A DNA stretch of 34,347 nucleotides from Candidatus Lambdaproteobacteria bacterium RIFOXYD2_FULL_56_26 (GTDB taxonomy: Bacteria; SAR324; XYD2-FULL-50-16): assembly GCA_001783715.1 (NCBI GenBank), contig MFNF01000024.1:1-34347 (forward strand), read 5' to 3'. Of this stretch, positions 16,391 through 23,733 are shown one piece after another. The notes beneath the pieces are model-generated. The model searched no databases, was not told the origin of the DNA, and saw only the letters and a list, made by a program, of their open reading frames with translations. The number at the start of each line of letters is the position of its first letter. The first letter of the stretch is position 1. The translations under genes and the position numbers were made by a program.

Positions 16391-16467
16391 TGGTGCACCT
16401 GGAGGGATTCGAACCCCCGGCCTTTGGCTCCGCAAGCCGACGCTCTATCCAACTGAGCTACAGGTGC
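16391..16467 (-). tRNA. tRNA-Arg (anticodon GCG)
   Basis: The acceptor GCACCTG pairs with CAGGTGC, the discriminator is A, and CCA is encoded (16391-16393). The D-loop AGTTGGATA has the A20 typical of tRNA-Arg. The seven-base anticodon loop reads TTGCGGA, which gives anticodon GCG (codons CGC and CGU). Most bacteria use ACG modified to ICG instead. The anticodon stem TCGGC/GCCAA has a C-A mismatch at the second pair. The rest of the fold is normal. Confidence 0.88.
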
Positions 16468-16538
16468 AACGTTCTTTCCCGCCGCCTTTGGGGCTACGGT
16501 CCAAACCGGGGAGTGAGGCCCGGCTTGATCGATCTGTG

Positions 16539-16567
16539 ATCCTAAAAAAACAAACCCCAATTGTAAA
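16539..16567 (-). promoter_or_regulatory. Promoter for tRNA-Arg/tRNA-Ser/ffs/dnaX
   Basis: Read on the minus strand: TTTACA (16567-16562), a 17-base spacer and TAGGAT (16544-16539). Transcription would start near 16532, about 65 bases before tRNA-Arg, and could continue through dnaX, ybaB and recR. Confidence 0.5.
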
Positions 16568-16613
16568 GCACCAATTCCAGGGTATGCTTCTTGGGGCCAG
16601 GGCGCTCTTTCTC

Positions 16614-16642
16614 TTTACGGCGGTGCTCCAAACAGTTAGGTT
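16614..16642 (+). promoter_or_regulatory. Promoter of the DUF3422 gene
   Basis: TTTACG at 16614-16619, a 17-base spacer and TAGGTT at 16637-16642. The start would be near 16649, about 27 bases before the GTG start codon at 16676. Confidence 0.4.
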
Positions 16643-16675
16643 GGAGTCAAACCCTGTTATTCAAAAGGATTGACC

Positions 16676-17974
16676 GTGAAATTTGCGCTGCCCAAAGTCC
16701 ACCCCAGCTATGAAACCCTGCTCGGGGAGGTCCATTCCCGGCCTTTTCCTACCCTGCAATGCCCCACCAGCGTAGTCCAGCTGACCTTGCTACAAGGTTG
16801 GCTCTCCAAATCGGCAGAGGCGGACCACCTGGAGCGGCTGTGCAAGGAACTGGAATGCACTCCGGTGAGCCACAGCACCCGGAGCTTTCGGGCCCAGATC
16901 GGGCACCTGGAGGTGCGGATGCAACGACACCTGGAATTTTCGATCTACCAATTCATCCGTACCACCGGGGGGTCCCCGTTCAGCGAAAGCCCCCTGGAGA
17001 TGTTGCCCCCCGGTTGGCTGGAAGGGCTGTCTGGGGAGTTGATTTCGGCGGTCTGGCTGGAAGCCGAACCTTACGGCAAAGACCAAACCACTACCCCCGA
17101 ACGGCTCCACCAGCTTTTGGGCGAGGAATCCCCCAAGGGCTCGCTGGTCCGCTCAGGGAAAACCATGGTTTGGAGCAATTTTCTACCCGATGAAAATGGT
17201 TTTGTCCGCTATCTGGTGCAAAACAAAACCCTTGGCTCCGCCCAACTGGGCCGGTTGGTGCAACGGCTGTTGGAGGCAGAGACCTACCGGTTGCTTTCCT
17301 TGTTGGCCCTGCCGATGCTCAAGGACATCGGACCCATGTTGGACCGGATGGAATACTCCATGTTGCTGATCAGCGACCACATCCAACGGATCAACAGCAT
17401 CGACGACCAAAAGAGCCTCCTGGCCAAACTGAGCGCCCAGGCGGCAGAGGTGGAACTGCTCCGGTCCAACGACTACCGGTTCAGCGCTTCCCATGCCTAC
17501 TTTGACCTCTACGATGAACGACTGGGGGAGCTGAAGGAAGAAAAAATGGAAGGGATTCTGACCTTTGGGGAATTCCTCAACCGCCGGATGGGCCCCGCCC
17601 GCCGGACCATGCGCCACTCCCAACAGCGGCTGGCCGACTTGAGCAGCCGGATCGGCAGCGCTCGGGAACTGTTGCAAACCAACATCAACATGACCATCGA
17701 ACACCAGAACCAGGAACTGTTGCTGTCCATGGAAAAGCGCAGCCACCTGCAACTGAGGATGCAAGAAGCGGTGGAAGGGCTCTCCATCGCCGCCATCAGC
17801 TATTACATGGTAAGTTTGGTCAAGTATGTCTTGGAGGGGCTCAAGACCATTGGAGTGCCGCTCAACAAGGAAATGGCCACCGGTCTGGCGGTGCCTTTGG
17901 TACTGCTGACCGTTTGGTTGGCAATCCACAAGATCAAAGACCATGTCTTGGGCTCGGAAGAAGAGGAACACTAG
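16676..17974 (+). CDS. DUF3422 family membrane-anchored protein
   Basis: The N-terminal HPSYETLLGEVHSRPFP and the overall 432-residue plan match the DUF3422 family, whose function is not known. A soluble N-terminal part is followed by a long helical, probably coiled-coil region (about residues 230-380). Two hydrophobic segments lie at the C-terminus (around 372-395 and 400-420, ATGLAVPLVLLTVWLAI). I prefer the GTG at 16676 because AAGGA lies six bases before it. A TTG at 16670 would abut that site. A sigma-70 type promoter is upstream. Confidence 0.8.
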   Translation: MKFALPKVHPSYETLLGEVHSRPFPTLQCPTSVVQLTLLQGWLSKSAEADHLERLCKELECTPVSHSTRSFRAQIGHLEVRMQRHLEFSIYQFIRTTGGSPFSESPLEMLPPGWLEGLSGELISAVWLEAEPYGKDQTTTPERLHQLLGEESPKGSLVRSGKTMVWSNFLPDENGFVRYLVQNKTLGSAQLGRLVQRLLEAETYRLLSLLALPMLKDIGPMLDRMEYSMLLISDHIQRINSIDDQKSLLAKLSAQAAEVELLRSNDYRFSASHAYFDLYDERLGELKEEKMEGILTFGEFLNRRMGPARRTMRHSQQRLADLSSRIGSARELLQTNINMTIEHQNQELLLSMEKRSHLQLRMQEAVEGLSIAAISYYMVSLVKYVLEGLKTIGVPLNKEMATGLAVPLVLLTVWLAIHKIKDHVLGSEEEEH

Positions 17975-18035
17975 GGGGTAAAGGCCACGACCTCCCTACC
18001 GCCCCAAACCACCCTCATTTGAGTTAAGAGAAATC

Positions 18036-18386
18036 ATGTCCCTACCTTGGTGGATCAAACTCTTGTTGACCGGAGCGATCGTCACCGGTGCCTCCGAGCT
18101 GGCCAAACATTCCGGCCGGTTGGGGGCCTTGGTCATGGTCCTGCCCTGGATCACCCTGAGCACCCTCTTTTGGCTGGAGTCCGAAGGGCAAGGTCAGCTC
18201 ATCTCCCCATTGTTGCGCTCCGGGTTTTGGTACCTGTTGCCCAGTCTGCCTTTGTTTTTGGTTCTCCCTTGGATGCTTGACCGTGGGTACGGGATTTGGA
18301 CCGGCTTGGGGGCCAGTTGCCTTTTGGCCGTCACCTTGTTTCTGGCGGAGCAATGGATCTTGGGCCGGTTTGGAGTGGAGCTGTAA
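18036..18386 (+). CDS. DUF3147 family inner-membrane protein
   Basis: This 116-residue protein has four predicted transmembrane helices. Its N-terminal half carries the SELAKHSGRLGALVMVLPW segment, which I associate with the DUF3147 family, and it ends with RFGVEL. The role is unknown. It follows the DUF3422 gene by 61 bases on the same strand and may share its transcript. Confidence 0.7.
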   Translation: MSLPWWIKLLLTGAIVTGASELAKHSGRLGALVMVLPWITLSTLFWLESEGQGQLISPLLRSGFWYLLPSLPLFLVLPWMLDRGYGIWTGLGASCLLAVTLFLAEQWILGRFGVEL

Positions 18387-18520
18387 GCTCGCTCCCCTGC
18401 CACTCTCGCTCTACAAACCCCAATTGTCAGCCCCCCAAAACTCGGTTACAATGAGGTGCGAGGCCGGCCCCCTCTGGCCGAATGCCCCGGCCTACCCCAA
18501 CTTCACCCACAGGAGGCCCC

Positions 18521-19003
18521 ATGGAAGCCGAGACCCAATGTTGCCCCCCTTTTGACCCTACCCCTTGGGACGAAACCACCTTGGACTTTGCCGGAAAGTG
18601 GTTTGTCCAGGACCGGGTGCGCAGTTTTTTCCACATCCCCCTCAATTTTGGTGCCGTTATGACCCGGATGATGGACTTGGTCCTCCAGGCCCAGGCGAAG
18701 CCTGGGGAACAGATTATCTTGAGCGACGAAACCTCCCTTTGGGGGTCGGAGGTTTATGTTTATGTCACCAAAGAAGTTCCAGGGGCCCGGATGCGCCGGA
18801 TCGAGGGCCGGTATTTTTCCAAGGCCTTTGACGGTCCTTACGGCCAAATCGGCAGGTTTTGCAAGGAGATGAACCAACTGCTTGCGGCCAAAGGGTTTCC
18901 CCAAGGTCACTTTTTGTTTGGTTACCCTCTGTGCCCCAAGTGCGCCAAAAAATACGGCCACAACCCGATCCTGATCCTCTCTCGGACTGATGGAGGGGCC
19001 TAG
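18521..19003 (+). CDS. Unrecognised 160-residue protein with CPKCAKKYGHN motif
   Basis: The ATG at 18521 has a perfect AGGAGG at 18511-18516. The product is soluble and without a signal peptide. It contains an aromatic-rich middle part (RYFSKAFDGPYGQIGRFCKEM) and a CPKCAKKYGHNPILILSR end. I have a weak memory of such proteins being labelled only 'hydrolase' in databases, and I assign no function. The two Cys of CPKC could bind metal or be redox-active. It is separate from the upstream membrane gene by 134 bases. Confidence 0.65.
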   Translation: MEAETQCCPPFDPTPWDETTLDFAGKWFVQDRVRSFFHIPLNFGAVMTRMMDLVLQAQAKPGEQIILSDETSLWGSEVYVYVTKEVPGARMRRIEGRYFSKAFDGPYGQIGRFCKEMNQLLAAKGFPQGHFLFGYPLCPKCAKKYGHNPILILSRTDGGA

Positions 19004-19180
19004 GCGGTCTTGAGGCCCCCCCCTAAAAGGGGCAACATCAAGCGTATTTTGCCTCCTTTTGCCCCAACCGGCCTAGGTGCAACGGGAAAAGTCAAAAAAT
19101 CTTGCATTTTCATCTAACTGTTATCATTTATTTTAGATACCTACTCGACTGACCTGATCAAATTAGTCCGAAGTTTTCTT

Positions 19181-19210
19181 TGACAGCCTTGGAGTCCTAA
19201 GGATAAAACC
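19181..19210 (+). promoter_or_regulatory. Promoter of the HU gene
   Basis: TTGACA at 19181-19186 is a perfect -35 box, 18 bases before TAAAAC at 19205-19210. An alternative -10, TATAAA, lies just downstream near 19213. The 150 bases upstream are markedly AT-rich. The expected start leaves a short leader before the ATG at 19253. Confidence 0.5.
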
Positions 19211-19252
19211 CCTATAAACCGTTCCCCACTAACCCTGTTCTACAAAAGAAAC

Positions 19253-19543
19253 ATGTCCAACTTAACCAAAAGCGACTTAACCGCCCAAGTTGCAGAAGCA
19301 ACCGGCCAATCCAAAGCCAGTTCCGAGAAAGCAGTCAACGCCATGATCGAAGCCATCAGCGGTGCTTTGGCTCACGGCAAGACCGTTACCTTGGTTGGCT
19401 TTGGTACTTTCACCATCGCCAAGCGCTCCGCTCGGGAAGGCCGCAACCCCAAAACCGGGGCCAAGATCAAGATCAAAGCCTCTACGGTGCCCAAGTTCCG
19501 GCCCGGCAAAGCTTTGAAAGATGCGGTTGCCAAAGTAAAATAA
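19253..19543 (+). CDS. hup: DNA-binding protein HU
   Basis: A 96-residue histone-like protein that bends and compacts DNA as a dimer. It has the N-terminal helices (MSNLTKSDLTAQVAEATGQ) and the conserved GFGTFTIAKRSAREGRNPKTG arm, where the intercalating Pro sits (RNPKTG). It ends VPKFRPGKALKDAV. It is transcribed alone, with its own promoter and terminator. It could belong to the HU or IHF subgroups. The RNPKTG arm and context fit HU best. Confidence 0.93.
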   Translation: MSNLTKSDLTAQVAEATGQSKASSEKAVNAMIEAISGALAHGKTVTLVGFGTFTIAKRSAREGRNPKTGAKIKIKASTVPKFRPGKALKDAVAKVK

Positions 19544-19583
19544 AGTAACCTTTACTCTGAGACTAGGGAAAGGAAGGAAGAAG

Positions 19584-19617
19584 CGGGCGGTTGTGGTACA
19601 ACGGCCCGTTTTTTTTG
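19584..19617 (+). terminator. Intrinsic terminator after HU
   Basis: CGGGCGGTTGT (19584-19594) pairs with ACAACGGCCCG (19598-19608), with one mismatch. A run of eight T follows from 19609. It ends 25 bases before the stop of the convergent methyltransferase gene. Confidence 0.85.
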
Positions 19618-19641
19618 CCTTGAAATTGGAGCCGGGAAACC

Positions 19642-20832
19642 CTAGTCCAAAGCGACCAGCAGGCCCTTGAGGTAGTCCCCTTCGGGAAAATTGAGGTTCG
19701 GCCCATGGTCGGGACCGGGTCCCAGCCGCCGGAGCAGGTGGGCTTCCTTGTGTGCGTCCAAGGCCGCATCGGCCAAAATCTTTTGGAACAACTTGGGCTC
19801 CATCGCCCCGGAGCAAGAGAAGCTGACCAACAGCCCACCGGGACGGATCAGCTTCATGGCCAAAAGATTGATGTCCTTGTAGCCCCTGGCCGCCTTGTCC
19901 AGTTGGGACTGGGATTCGGCAAACTTGGGCGGATCGAGGATGACCAGATCAAAGCTTTTGCCCTGGTCCCGCATCAGCCGCAATTCCTTGAACACGTCCT
20001 CTTCCCGTACCGTCACGGCCTCACTGCCCAGGGCGTTTAAGGCCAGATTTGCCTCAAACTGCCGGTTGGCCGGGCCCGAAAGCTCCACCTGGGTCACCTT
20101 GGTGGCCCCGCCTTGGAGAGCGGCCAGGGAAAAACCGCCAGTGTAACCAAAACAATTGAGGACTTCCTTGCCCTGGGCCAGTTGGCGGACCACTGCCCAA
20201 TTCTCCCGTTGGTCTAAGTAATGGCCCGTCTTGTGGCCTTCAAGCAGGTCCACGGCAAAGTGAATCCCGCCGATCTCCACCGGCACCGGCCCCGAGGGGA
20301 GGGTCCCGGCCAAGAGGCCCTTGACCGGAGCGAGGCCTTCCTTTTCCCGCACCGAAACATCGGACCGCTCCACCACCCCTTGAGCGGGCCAAAGGTTTTG
20401 CAGCGCTTCTAGGATCATGGTCTTGGCGGTTTCGGTCCCAGCGCTCAGAAACTGGCAGACCAAATAATCCCCGTACCGGTCCACCACCAACCCCGGCAGG
20501 CCATCGTTTTCCCCGTTGACCCACCGGAATGCGGCGGGCAGACCCAAGGGCCAGATTGCTTGGCGGCGGGCCAGCGCTTTTTGCAGTTGGCCGACAAAAA
20601 AGTCGAGTTGGACCGATTGGGTCGGGTCATAGTTCCAAAACCTCGCCCGGATCTGGGAGGCCGGAGAATAGGCCGCCCAACCGACCAGCTGGCCGTCTCC
20701 ATCCCGGACCAAGAGGCTTTCGCCCATCCCCGGGTCCCCGGTCACCTTCTCCACCGCTCCAGAAAAGATCCAGGGGTGGTGTCGTTTGGAAGATTTTTCT
20801 CGGCCTTTTTTCAACAACAGTTCTTTTGCCAT
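19642..20832 (-). CDS. rlmI: Class I rRNA (cytosine-C5) methyltransferase, RlmI family
   Basis: The 396-residue product matches RlmI (YccW), which makes m5C in 23S rRNA. An N-terminal PUA domain (residues 1-75) contains RHHPWIFSGAVEKV. The SAM-binding motif is CFGYTGGFSLAAL (about 217-229). The catalytic region is LVILDPPKFAESQSQL, followed by GYKDINLLAM and a late VSFSCSGAM with the catalytic-type Cys. The exact target base is inferred from family membership. The gene is convergent with HU and divergent from the beta-barrel gene. Confidence 0.88.
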   Translation of the reverse strand: MAKELLLKKGREKSSKRHHPWIFSGAVEKVTGDPGMGESLLVRDGDGQLVGWAAYSPASQIRARFWNYDPTQSVQLDFFVGQLQKALARRQAIWPLGLPAAFRWVNGENDGLPGLVVDRYGDYLVCQFLSAGTETAKTMILEALQNLWPAQGVVERSDVSVREKEGLAPVKGLLAGTLPSGPVPVEIGGIHFAVDLLEGHKTGHYLDQRENWAVVRQLAQGKEVLNCFGYTGGFSLAALQGGATKVTQVELSGPANRQFEANLALNALGSEAVTVREEDVFKELRLMRDQGKSFDLVILDPPKFAESQSQLDKAARGYKDINLLAMKLIRPGGLLVSFSCSGAMEPKLFQKILADAALDAHKEAHLLRRLGPGPDHGPNLNFPEGDYLKGLLVALD

Positions 20833-20990
20833 GGCTCCTTTGACTTTTGGTCTTTAAGATCGTCTCTCTTGGGTGTGCCGTCAACGGTTTCTTGGTTCGT
20901 CCCGGCAGGTAAAACCTCCGCCTTGTGGCCTTAAAAAAAGGGAGCGGAGGGGCCAAGGCCTTGGGTGGGCGACAGATCTTTGTACCCGTT

Positions 20991-21006
20991 TTGCACCCTT
21001 TTTGCA
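20991..21006 (+). promoter_or_regulatory. Sigma-54-like promoter before the beta-barrel gene
   Basis: TTGCAC at 20991-20996, five bases, then TTGCA at 21002-21006. Against the sigma-54 consensus TGGCAC-N5-TTGCW, the spacing and the -12 GC are exact, while one G of the -24 GG is T. The start would be near 21016, 31 bases before the ATG at 21047. Confidence 0.35.
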
Positions 21007-21046
21007 TGAACCTTTGGTATGCCTACAAATCTCTACCGGTGGTGTG

Positions 21047-22117
21047 ATGGTCAAAAAAATCTGGTCCCCTCTTTTGGGGCTTTGCCTTTGTGCCCTGCAA
21101 GCCCATGGGGCGGAATACTACCAGGGGCTCCGTAGCCCCAGAGCCCTAGCCATGGGCAACACCGGGGTGGCGGCGGCCAACGATTCCTACGCCTTGAGCT
21201 ACAACCCGGCGGTGCTGGCCAACACCAAAAAATGGTGGGTGGACTACGCCGCTTGGACCGTTGAGGGCTCCAACGGCCTCACCGCCTTGGACGTGCTGCC
21301 CAGCATCGCCCAACTGACGTACCCCTACGTCCAGGAAACCGGTCTGGCCGAGGCCTCAAGGGCCAGTTTCCTGCTCAAAGCCGATCCGCACATCCGGGCC
21401 ACTGCGGGGCTCAACTTTGTGGCCCACTTGGCCGACGAGGGACTGGCGGTCGGGGCAAACTACCTTCGGGAAGTCACCATCCAGGGGCTCAACAGCAATA
21501 CGGTTTTGTACCAACGGAACGACCGGATCACCCAAACCGGATTTTCTCTGCCCTTGGGCCAAGGCAGTCTGATCTTGGGGGTCGGGTTCCGCCAGATCGA
21601 CCGGCGGGATGCCAGTTCCGACGGCACGGCGGTGCCCAGTTTCCCGAGCACCTACCAACAAGGCCGAGCCTACGATGTGGGCCTGTTGTGGCGGATGGCC
21701 AATGCCGCCCGAGTGACTTGGGGGCTGGTGGTGCAAAACTACGGCAGCATGGACATCGGCACCACCAAAGCCGCAGAGCCCCAAGAAGTTCATGGCGGGG
21801 TGAACCTTTCGCTGGAGTTTGGGATCTTCAAACTGGTCCCGACCTTGGACATCCGAGGACTGCAAACCACCCGGGAACGGGAAAACCGGATCCATGCCGG
21901 GGTTGAATTGGGGCTGTTCCCCAACGAAACCGGCGGCAACTGGCTGAGCCTCAGGGCCGGTTCCAACGAAGGTTACGCCACTTCCGGGGCGGAACTGAAC
22001 CTAGCCAACCACGGGATGATTTTGGGGGCCAGCCGGTACTATGAGGAAATCGGCACTTCTACGGCCAAGCAACAAAGCAGCGAGCGGATCTTGGCCTACT
22101 TCTCCCTGGGCTTTTAA
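21047..22117 (+). CDS. Predicted outer-membrane beta-barrel protein
   Basis: The 356-residue product has a Sec signal peptide (VKKIWSPLLGLCLCALQAHG). The mature start, LRSPRALAMGNTGVAAANDSYALSYNPA, is typical of FadL/PorV-like barrels. Alternating short amphipathic strands run through the rest. It ends YFSLGF with a terminal Phe, the BAM recognition signature. The ligand is unknown. I chose the ATG at 21047 because the signal peptide starts there. A longer frame from 20873 has no sensible N-terminus. A four-base stop overlap joins it to the convergent response regulator. Confidence 0.75.
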   Translation: MVKKIWSPLLGLCLCALQAHGAEYYQGLRSPRALAMGNTGVAAANDSYALSYNPAVLANTKKWWVDYAAWTVEGSNGLTALDVLPSIAQLTYPYVQETGLAEASRASFLLKADPHIRATAGLNFVAHLADEGLAVGANYLREVTIQGLNSNTVLYQRNDRITQTGFSLPLGQGSLILGVGFRQIDRRDASSDGTAVPSFPSTYQQGRAYDVGLLWRMANAARVTWGLVVQNYGSMDIGTTKAAEPQEVHGGVNLSLEFGIFKLVPTLDIRGLQTTRERENRIHAGVELGLFPNETGGNWLSLRAGSNEGYATSGAELNLANHGMILGASRYYEEIGTSTAKQQSSERILAYFSLGF

Positions 22118-23391
22118 CCTCGCCCCAGGTTGGCCAACAGCCGGTCGATCTCCGACTGGACTCCCCCGAACTGCCCCGGCTCCAGGGCTACGGCGTTGGA
22201 CTGGCCGGTCAAAAGGTCGTTCAATTTCTCGATGTTGACCAAAAACTTTTGGTCGGCCACTTCTTCCTTGGAAAAAAGCTGGAAGGCCTGGGCCGCCCAG
22301 GCGGAAAAAAATCCCTTCAGATCTTCCTGCTGTCCTTTGGGCAGGGTCGCTGCCCGTTCCAAGAGGCCCTGCTCCAGGGCTTCCAACTGGTCCATTTGGG
22401 TTTCCTTGAGCGACTGGTAGGTCTTTTTTACCAACCGAAACTCTTGGGTGCTGGCGGAAACTACCAAACGCATCTGTTGGTGCTGCCGGACCATATCCTC
22501 TTGGGCCGCAAAGGCCAAAAGCCTTTCCTCAAACTGTTCCACAAGGCTGGAGATCACATAAATCGCCAATAGTTTTTCGTTGGTCGCTTCGGGGGTGTTG
22601 CGGATCAATACTGCCACCTGCCCGCTTTTGGAAGGGATGGCGGTGTAGGTTCCTTGGTGGAGAATCACCGTTTGGGCCAAGCAATTTTCCAAAATCATGC
22701 TGTCCAGCTTGCTGGAAACCCCCCGGTCGCTCAAGTCCACTTCCTGCCCCGAGCGGCTGCGTATACTGCAACGGAGTTGTTTGAACTCCTCTGGCTCCCC
22801 TTCCTTGGCTGCAGAATCAAACTTAAGGGTATGTACCGAGACCACCAAAAGCTGGCAGAGTTCTTCATAAGAATGGGCATTCAGACTTGAGGCATAAAAC
22901 TCGTTGATCGCCCTCAAGGTTGAGGTATCTACGGAGGCCTTTTGCCGCTCCCGTTCAATTCGAGTCAAGGCAAACTCCCGGATGGACTCCTTTTCGTCCT
23001 TGAGGGCTAACAAATTTCGGTAGGAGTCCAAGGCTTGTTTGACCACTGCCACCATCAATTCGTTTGGCACTGGCTTTACAAAATACTGGTAAACCCCCGC
23101 CTCAAAGCTGGTGACTTGTTTTTCAACTTGTTGCTGCCCGGTCACCATGATCACCGGAATGTCCTTGTACCTTGGGTCGGCTTTGATGTTGTTGAGGAAA
23201 GTGGGGCCATCCATCACCGGCATCACCCAGTCGAGCAGGATGGTGCCAATACCTGGGTGTTTGGCCAAAATATCCAGGGCTATGGCTCCGTTTTGCGCCG
23301 TATGGGTCACAATCCCGGCGGCATTGAGGCCGGTTTGGGCCCGGGTCAGACTGACCATTTCATCTTCTACGATCAATACCGATTCTTCCAT
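22114..23391 (-). CDS. Response regulator with unrecognised output region
   Basis: Residues 1-125 are a CheY-like receiver: acidic pocket VEDE (8-11), phosphoacceptor Asp54 (ILLDWVMP), Thr84 and Lys106 (FVKP). The remaining 300 residues match no DNA-binding, GGDEF, EAL or HD-GYP motif that I recognise. Residues 170-300 show strand-rich segments with a GAF-like look. The last 120 residues are helical, with a likely coiled coil. There is no kinase in the window, so it is an orphan here. AAGGAG precedes the ATG. Confidence 0.85.
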   Translation of the reverse strand: MEESVLIVEDEMVSLTRAQTGLNAAGIVTHTAQNGAIALDILAKHPGIGTILLDWVMPVMDGPTFLNNIKADPRYKDIPVIMVTGQQQVEKQVTSFEAGVYQYFVKPVPNELMVAVVKQALDSYRNLLALKDEKESIREFALTRIERERQKASVDTSTLRAINEFYASSLNAHSYEELCQLLVVSVHTLKFDSAAKEGEPEEFKQLRCSIRSRSGQEVDLSDRGVSSKLDSMILENCLAQTVILHQGTYTAIPSKSGQVAVLIRNTPEATNEKLLAIYVISSLVEQFEERLLAFAAQEDMVRQHQQMRLVVSASTQEFRLVKKTYQSLKETQMDQLEALEQGLLERAATLPKGQQEDLKGFFSAWAAQAFQLFSKEEVADQKFLVNIEKLNDLLTGQSNAVALEPGQFGGVQSEIDRLLANLGRG

Positions 23392-23733
23392 AGTCGCTCC
23401 TTATCTTTCCAGTAAAGTATCTTAAGGGTACCTCGAACCATTGGGACCCTTGTGATTCACGGTGATGAATCCCAAAATGCCCCCTCCCATTCGCAACGGT
23501 ATCATTGTATCTGAATTACAAAATATTTCCATCGGGCTAGCGCCTTAGGAGCGTGGTCGGCAACCTTGGGATTCTCCCTAAACCTTGTCAGTCCTGCCCT
23601 TAGGTTTTCTCAGTTTTATTTGTTTGGCCCACCAAACAAAGGCGGCCAGACTCAGGTTTGGATCGGTTTTGGCCTATCGGTTCTTTTTGCCTTGGGCTAA
23701 ACTGGGGCCAAACCCCTTTTCCTACGGTCACAA
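23392..23733. promoter_or_regulatory. 342-base divergent control region between the response regulator and glpD
   Basis: No gene is visible here. It holds three inverted repeats. GATTCA and TGAATC flank six bases near 23453-23470. TTGTA and TACAA flank seven bases at 23505-23521. TTTGTTTGG and CCAAACAAA flank four bases at 23619-23640. On the minus strand TACAAT overlaps the second repeat and could be a -10 box for the response regulator, with only a weak -35. No clear glpD promoter could be fixed. Confidence 0.35.
23619..23640. promoter_or_regulatory. Perfect 9-bp inverted repeat upstream of glpD (candidate operator)
   Basis: TTTGTTTGG at 23619-23627 and CCAAACAAA at 23632-23640 are exact reverse complements around CCCA. 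The site ends 93 bases before the glpD ATG. No T-run follows, so it is unlikely to be a terminator. A repressor site, for example for a GlpR-like regulator, is possible but untested. Confidence 0.35.

Noticed and set aside
23660-23700. TTTGGCC...TTTTTGCC upstream of glpD as a sigma-54 promoter
   Set aside because: The distance between the GG and GC elements is about five bases too long for a -24/-12 promoter.
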